Positions 61,493 through 64,000 of a stretch of DNA of 64,000 nucleotides are shown here, in pieces. This stretch comes from CAYSRJ01 sp964521865. GTDB lineage: Bacteria; Spirochaetota; B62-G9; DRHN01. Below the pieces are notes generated by a model. The model had not been told where the DNA came from and did not search any database. It saw nothing but the letters and a program-made list of their open reading frames with translations. The position numbers were made by a program, and so were the translations under genes. Each line of letters begins with the position of its first letter. The first letter of the stretch is position 1. The stretch covers positions 1 to 64,000 of the forward strand of contig CAZFTJ010000010.1 of assembly GCA_964521865.1 (NCBI GenBank). Direction: 5' to 3'.

Positions 61493-62908
61493 TTACATCT
61501 TTTGTTCAGCAGCAAGATTTCCAAGGACTGATATAGCCTTCTCAGCTTTTTCCGACCAAATTGCGGTGTTAAGATGAATGAAGTTTCGATACTTATTCAT
61601 AACTGAAAAAAGTGAGCCAGGTATAAAAGAAATGTTATGATTCCTCGCCGCGAGAAACAACTTGATTGAATCTACAAATTTGGGAAGCTCTACCCAAAGA
61701 GAAAACCCTCCATTTGGATGGGTAGTTTTTGTACCTTCCGGAAAATATTTTAAAATTGCTTTAGACATTAAGGCCATTTTACGGGCATATATACTATGAA
61801 TTTTCCTTAGATGATAATCGTAATGTCCTGTAATGTCCTATAGATAGAAACTCTGCAATTGCCATCTGTGAAGGCATAGGCGTTTGATAATTAGCAGAAG
61901 ATTTACAAAGTTCTATATTTGCTTTAAACTGTCCCGGAATTATCCAGCCAACACGATAGCCCGGTGCAAGGGTATTGGAGAATGAAGAGCAATGGAGAAC
62001 GAATCCTTTTTTATCAAAAGATTTGACAGCAACAGGTCGTTTAGCAGAAAAATGTATATCTCCATTTTCATCGTCTTCAATGAGAGGAATTTCACATTCA
62101 GTGAGTAAGTTAACAAGTTTTTCTTTTTTTTTATCAGGTATACAGCTTCCAAGCGGTATATTGAAGTTTGGAATTGTAAAACAAGCCTTTACTGGTTTAT
62201 CCTCTATAACCATTTGTAATGCATCTAATACTATTCCATCTTGCGGATTGGATGGAATTTCAATTATCTTCAACTTTAGTATTTTGAGTAAATGAAGAAG
62301 ATGAGAATATACGGGAGATTCAACAGCTATTATATCACCTGGACTGCAAATACTCATTAGAGAAAGCATAATGGCTTCCTCACAACCTGAAGTAATGATG
62401 ATCTCATTTGGAGTTATTGAACAACCTGCCGAAAGAAGACGTCTTGAAATCTGTATACGAAGAGGCTTATAACCTAGAAGACTATCATAAAGAATGCTAT
62501 TTTGCTTATTTCTCCGTACTACAGCAGAAAGTATCATATTCAATTTGTGTATTGGTAAATATTCGGATCCGGCTGTATATATCCAAGATGAACAATATTC
62601 TGATTATTGACTTCTCGCATTATAATCCTTGTAATTTCTGAAATGTCTATTTGCGTTGCATTGATTTTGGGTTGTGATATCCCCGGCACGGAAAATATTT
62701 GCGAATACTGCGCTCTCACATAGTGTCCTGACTGTTGACGTGCCTCAATAACACCCCTGTCTTCCAGGTACCGGTATGCCACCAGGACTGTTGAAATACT
62801 CACCTTTAATTGGCTGCTGAGTTTACGCAAAGATGGTATTCTTTCACAGACCCGAAAGGTCCCTTCATCACTAAGATGGGAGACATTCTCAGCAACTTTT
62901 TCGTACAT
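61493..62908 (-). pseudogene. MocR/GntR-family aminotransferase-like regulator, broken by frameshifts
   Basis: Three frames together make one MocR-type protein: an N-terminal GntR winged helix (62908-62540; RIPSLRKLSSQLKVSISTVLVAYRYLEDRGVI), an aminotransferase-fold core (62543-61794) and its C-terminus (61777-61493). The first break is at 62540-62543. The second is a 10-bp tandem duplication (GTAATGTCCT at 61820-61829 and 61830-61839) that shifts the frame. The PLP-binding lysine is also lost: SFSNTLAPGYRVGW has Asn where Lys is expected. Very AT-rich compared with the neighbours. Confidence 0.85.
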
Positions 62909-63050
62909 CGGGCCCTATCATATGGATGACTTTATTTTCTTTAAGCCGAATGAAGTTGTATCGCAGAAACCATTCATCTGCTGATAAACTTTTTGAAGTG
63001 AAAGGACATCATAACATCATATGCTCCAAACTATTATTGGAGACCCACCC

Positions 63051-63489
63051 ATGTATGAAATTCATAAGAATTCACTGTTAAATAATATGTTTACCACGAG
63101 TGATAAAAAAGAAATGAAGAAGTATCAGTTTAAAAAAAATGGATTAAAATACGCAGGAGTACATTTAATTATTGATATATGGAATGCAAGTGACCTAAAA
63201 AATTTAGAAAAAATAAAGTTGCTTTTGGTGGATTTGGTAAAAGCATGTGACGCTACTTTGTATAGATATAAAAATTCATCAGTTTAGCGGAAATGAAGGT
63301 ATTACCGGTATAGCGTTTCTCGCAGAATCTCATATTAGCATTCACACTTGGCCAGAATTTAAGTACGTTGCAATTGATTTATTTGTTTGTGGTATATCAA
63401 ACCCTTATAATGCTATCCCAATTTTAAATAAAGCATTTAATACAAACTGTATACAGATAACTGAACATAAACGTGGGTTTATAGTTTAA
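63051..63489 (+). pseudogene. speD: S-adenosylmethionine decarboxylase (SpeD), frameshifted
   Basis: Two overlapping frames join to one SpeD: the first (to 63287) ends after AGVHLIIDIWNASDLK and CDATLY, the second (63247-63489) resumes with KIHQFSGNEGITGIAFLAESHISIHTWPEFKYVAIDLFVCG, holding the pyruvoyl-forming Ser in AESHIS. The shift lies in an A5 run at about 63269-63276, where one A fewer restores the frame. SpeD supplies decarboxylated SAM for spermidine. This is either a true pseudogene, a sequencing error or a slippage site. Start ATG 63051 is tentative. Confidence 0.8.
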
Positions 63490-63547
63490 ACTATTGCAAT
63501 ATAATAATCTTATCATCGCAATACTTATTTCACAAATAGCACAACAT

Positions 63548-63575
63548 CGTGGACTCTCCCAAGGGGAAGTCCACG
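63548..63575. repeat. Hairpin downstream of speD
   Basis: CGTGGACT (63548-63555) pairs with AGTCCACG (63568-63575), with further CCC/GGG pairing inside. No T-run follows, so it is a doubtful terminator. Confidence 0.5.
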
Positions 63576-63638
63576 GAATTTAATGAAATATTATTTGTGC
63601 ACTTTCCCTAAATACTTATTTTTAAAGTAGTAAGAAAT

Positions 63639-63709
63639 AGTGTGGTGTAATAGTAATACGTTTTATTTCGACCTCACAAAATATAATTAAAATTGACGAT
63701 CACCACACT
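63639..63709. repeat. Inverted repeat AGTGTGGTG / CACCACACT
   Basis: Perfect 9-bp inverted repeats at 63639-63647 and 63701-63709, 53 bases apart, 70 bases upstream of the next gene. It may be an operator or an RNA structure in the leader of the gene at 63779. Confidence 0.4.
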
Positions 63710-63778
63710 GTCTACGATGTGGTGCAAATTGTCATTTATTAAACGTATAATAAACTTTTATAAGGAGAATAATTAATT

Positions 63779-64000
63779 ATGGATCGAAAAAAAAGCGTTT
63801 CCATTCTCAAAGAAACCAAGGAAGATGACATGCGAGTAATATTACTACCAAAAGAGATAAAGAAATTTATTGATAAAGGATTTCACGTATATGTTGAACA
63901 CAATGCTGGTGTTGGAGTTAAGTATCCCGATGAAAAATATAAAGCGGTAGGTGCTGAAATTGTTAATACTAAAAAAGCATGGACATGCAGTGATTATATC
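63779..64000 (+). CDS. Alanine dehydrogenase / transhydrogenase-alpha-like protein, 5' part
   Basis: The first 74 codons, cut by the window end. The N-terminus (SILKETKEDDMRVILLPKEI, then GFHVYVEHNAGVGVKYPDEKY and AVGAEIV) matches the N-terminal domain shared by alanine dehydrogenases and NAD(P) transhydrogenase alpha subunits, and also found in saccharopine-type dehydrogenases. TAAGGAGAA precedes the ATG. The substrate cannot be chosen without the rest. Confidence 0.75.
   Translation, partial: MDRKKSVSILKETKEDDMRVILLPKEIKKFIDKGFHVYVEHNAGVGVKYPDEKYKAVGAEIVNTKKAWTCSDYI

Overview
This 64 kb window comes from a Gram-negative-type anaerobic bacterium with an acetogen-like C1 metabolism. The main evidence is a nearly complete carbonyl branch of the Wood-Ljungdahl pathway (CO dehydrogenase, acetyl-CoA synthase, both corrinoid iron-sulfur protein subunits, the methyltransferase, the corrinoid reactivator and two CooC-type ATPases). 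An outer-membrane beta-barrel protein and several exported proteins point to a diderm cell. Gene order such as dnaG-rpoD and zinc-ribbon protein/RNase H/rnpB would suit a spirochaete-like or another deep diderm lineage. I cannot fix the phylum from the sequence alone.

Layout. 1-4.55 kb: an AT-rich accessory segment with unknown genes, a ribbon-helix-helix protein, a tyrosine recombinase and hairpin-rich non-coding DNA. It ends at a 3'-half tRNA-Met fragment that looks like an attachment-site scar. 4.6-31.7 kb: mostly housekeeping genes. These include a secreted-repeat protein, a phosphoribosyltransferase plus ABC ATPase, an outer-membrane barrel, two paralogous transglutaminase-like/TPR proteins, htpG, a zinc-ribbon coiled-coil protein, RNase H, RNase P RNA, a ParB-like protein, a MerR regulator, plsY, der, ptsI, a CapA-like protein, a GAF protein, mltG, dnaG and rpoD.

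31.9-50.2 kb: one long plus-strand cluster. It starts at a strong sigma70-type promoter and a structured leader, then runs cooC, cooS, a CooF-like ferredoxin, a small 2Fe-2S protein, a PAS protein and a SpoIIE-type phosphatase. After a 300 bp gap come NuoE/NuoF/NuoG-like NADH-ferredoxin module genes, acsB, acsC, a RACo-type activator, a second cooC, acsD, acsE and a DUF166-like gene. 50.2-55.7 kb: a coiled-coil protein, an orphan BioD-like/DRTGG protein, two glycine-rich proteins with the same N-terminus, a tandem MinD/ferredoxin fusion and a YggS protein.

55.7-61.5 kb: a second corrinoid area. hgcB and hgcA, the genes needed for mercury methylation, are recognisable by their diagnostic motifs. 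Next to them lie a remnant racemase, a monomethylamine methyltransferase (MtmB) family protein encoded without an amber codon, its corrinoid protein and a CotS/APH-type kinase. 61.5-64 kb: AT-rich DNA with a decayed MocR/GntR aminotransferase regulator, a frameshifted SAM decarboxylase and the start of an alanine dehydrogenase-like gene.

Together, the middle and right parts form a corrinoid- and tetrahydrofolate-centred methyl network. AcsE/AcsCD feed acetyl-CoA synthesis, the MtmB-like protein and its corrinoid partner could bring in methyl groups from an amine, and HgcAB could draw methyl groups off to mercury.
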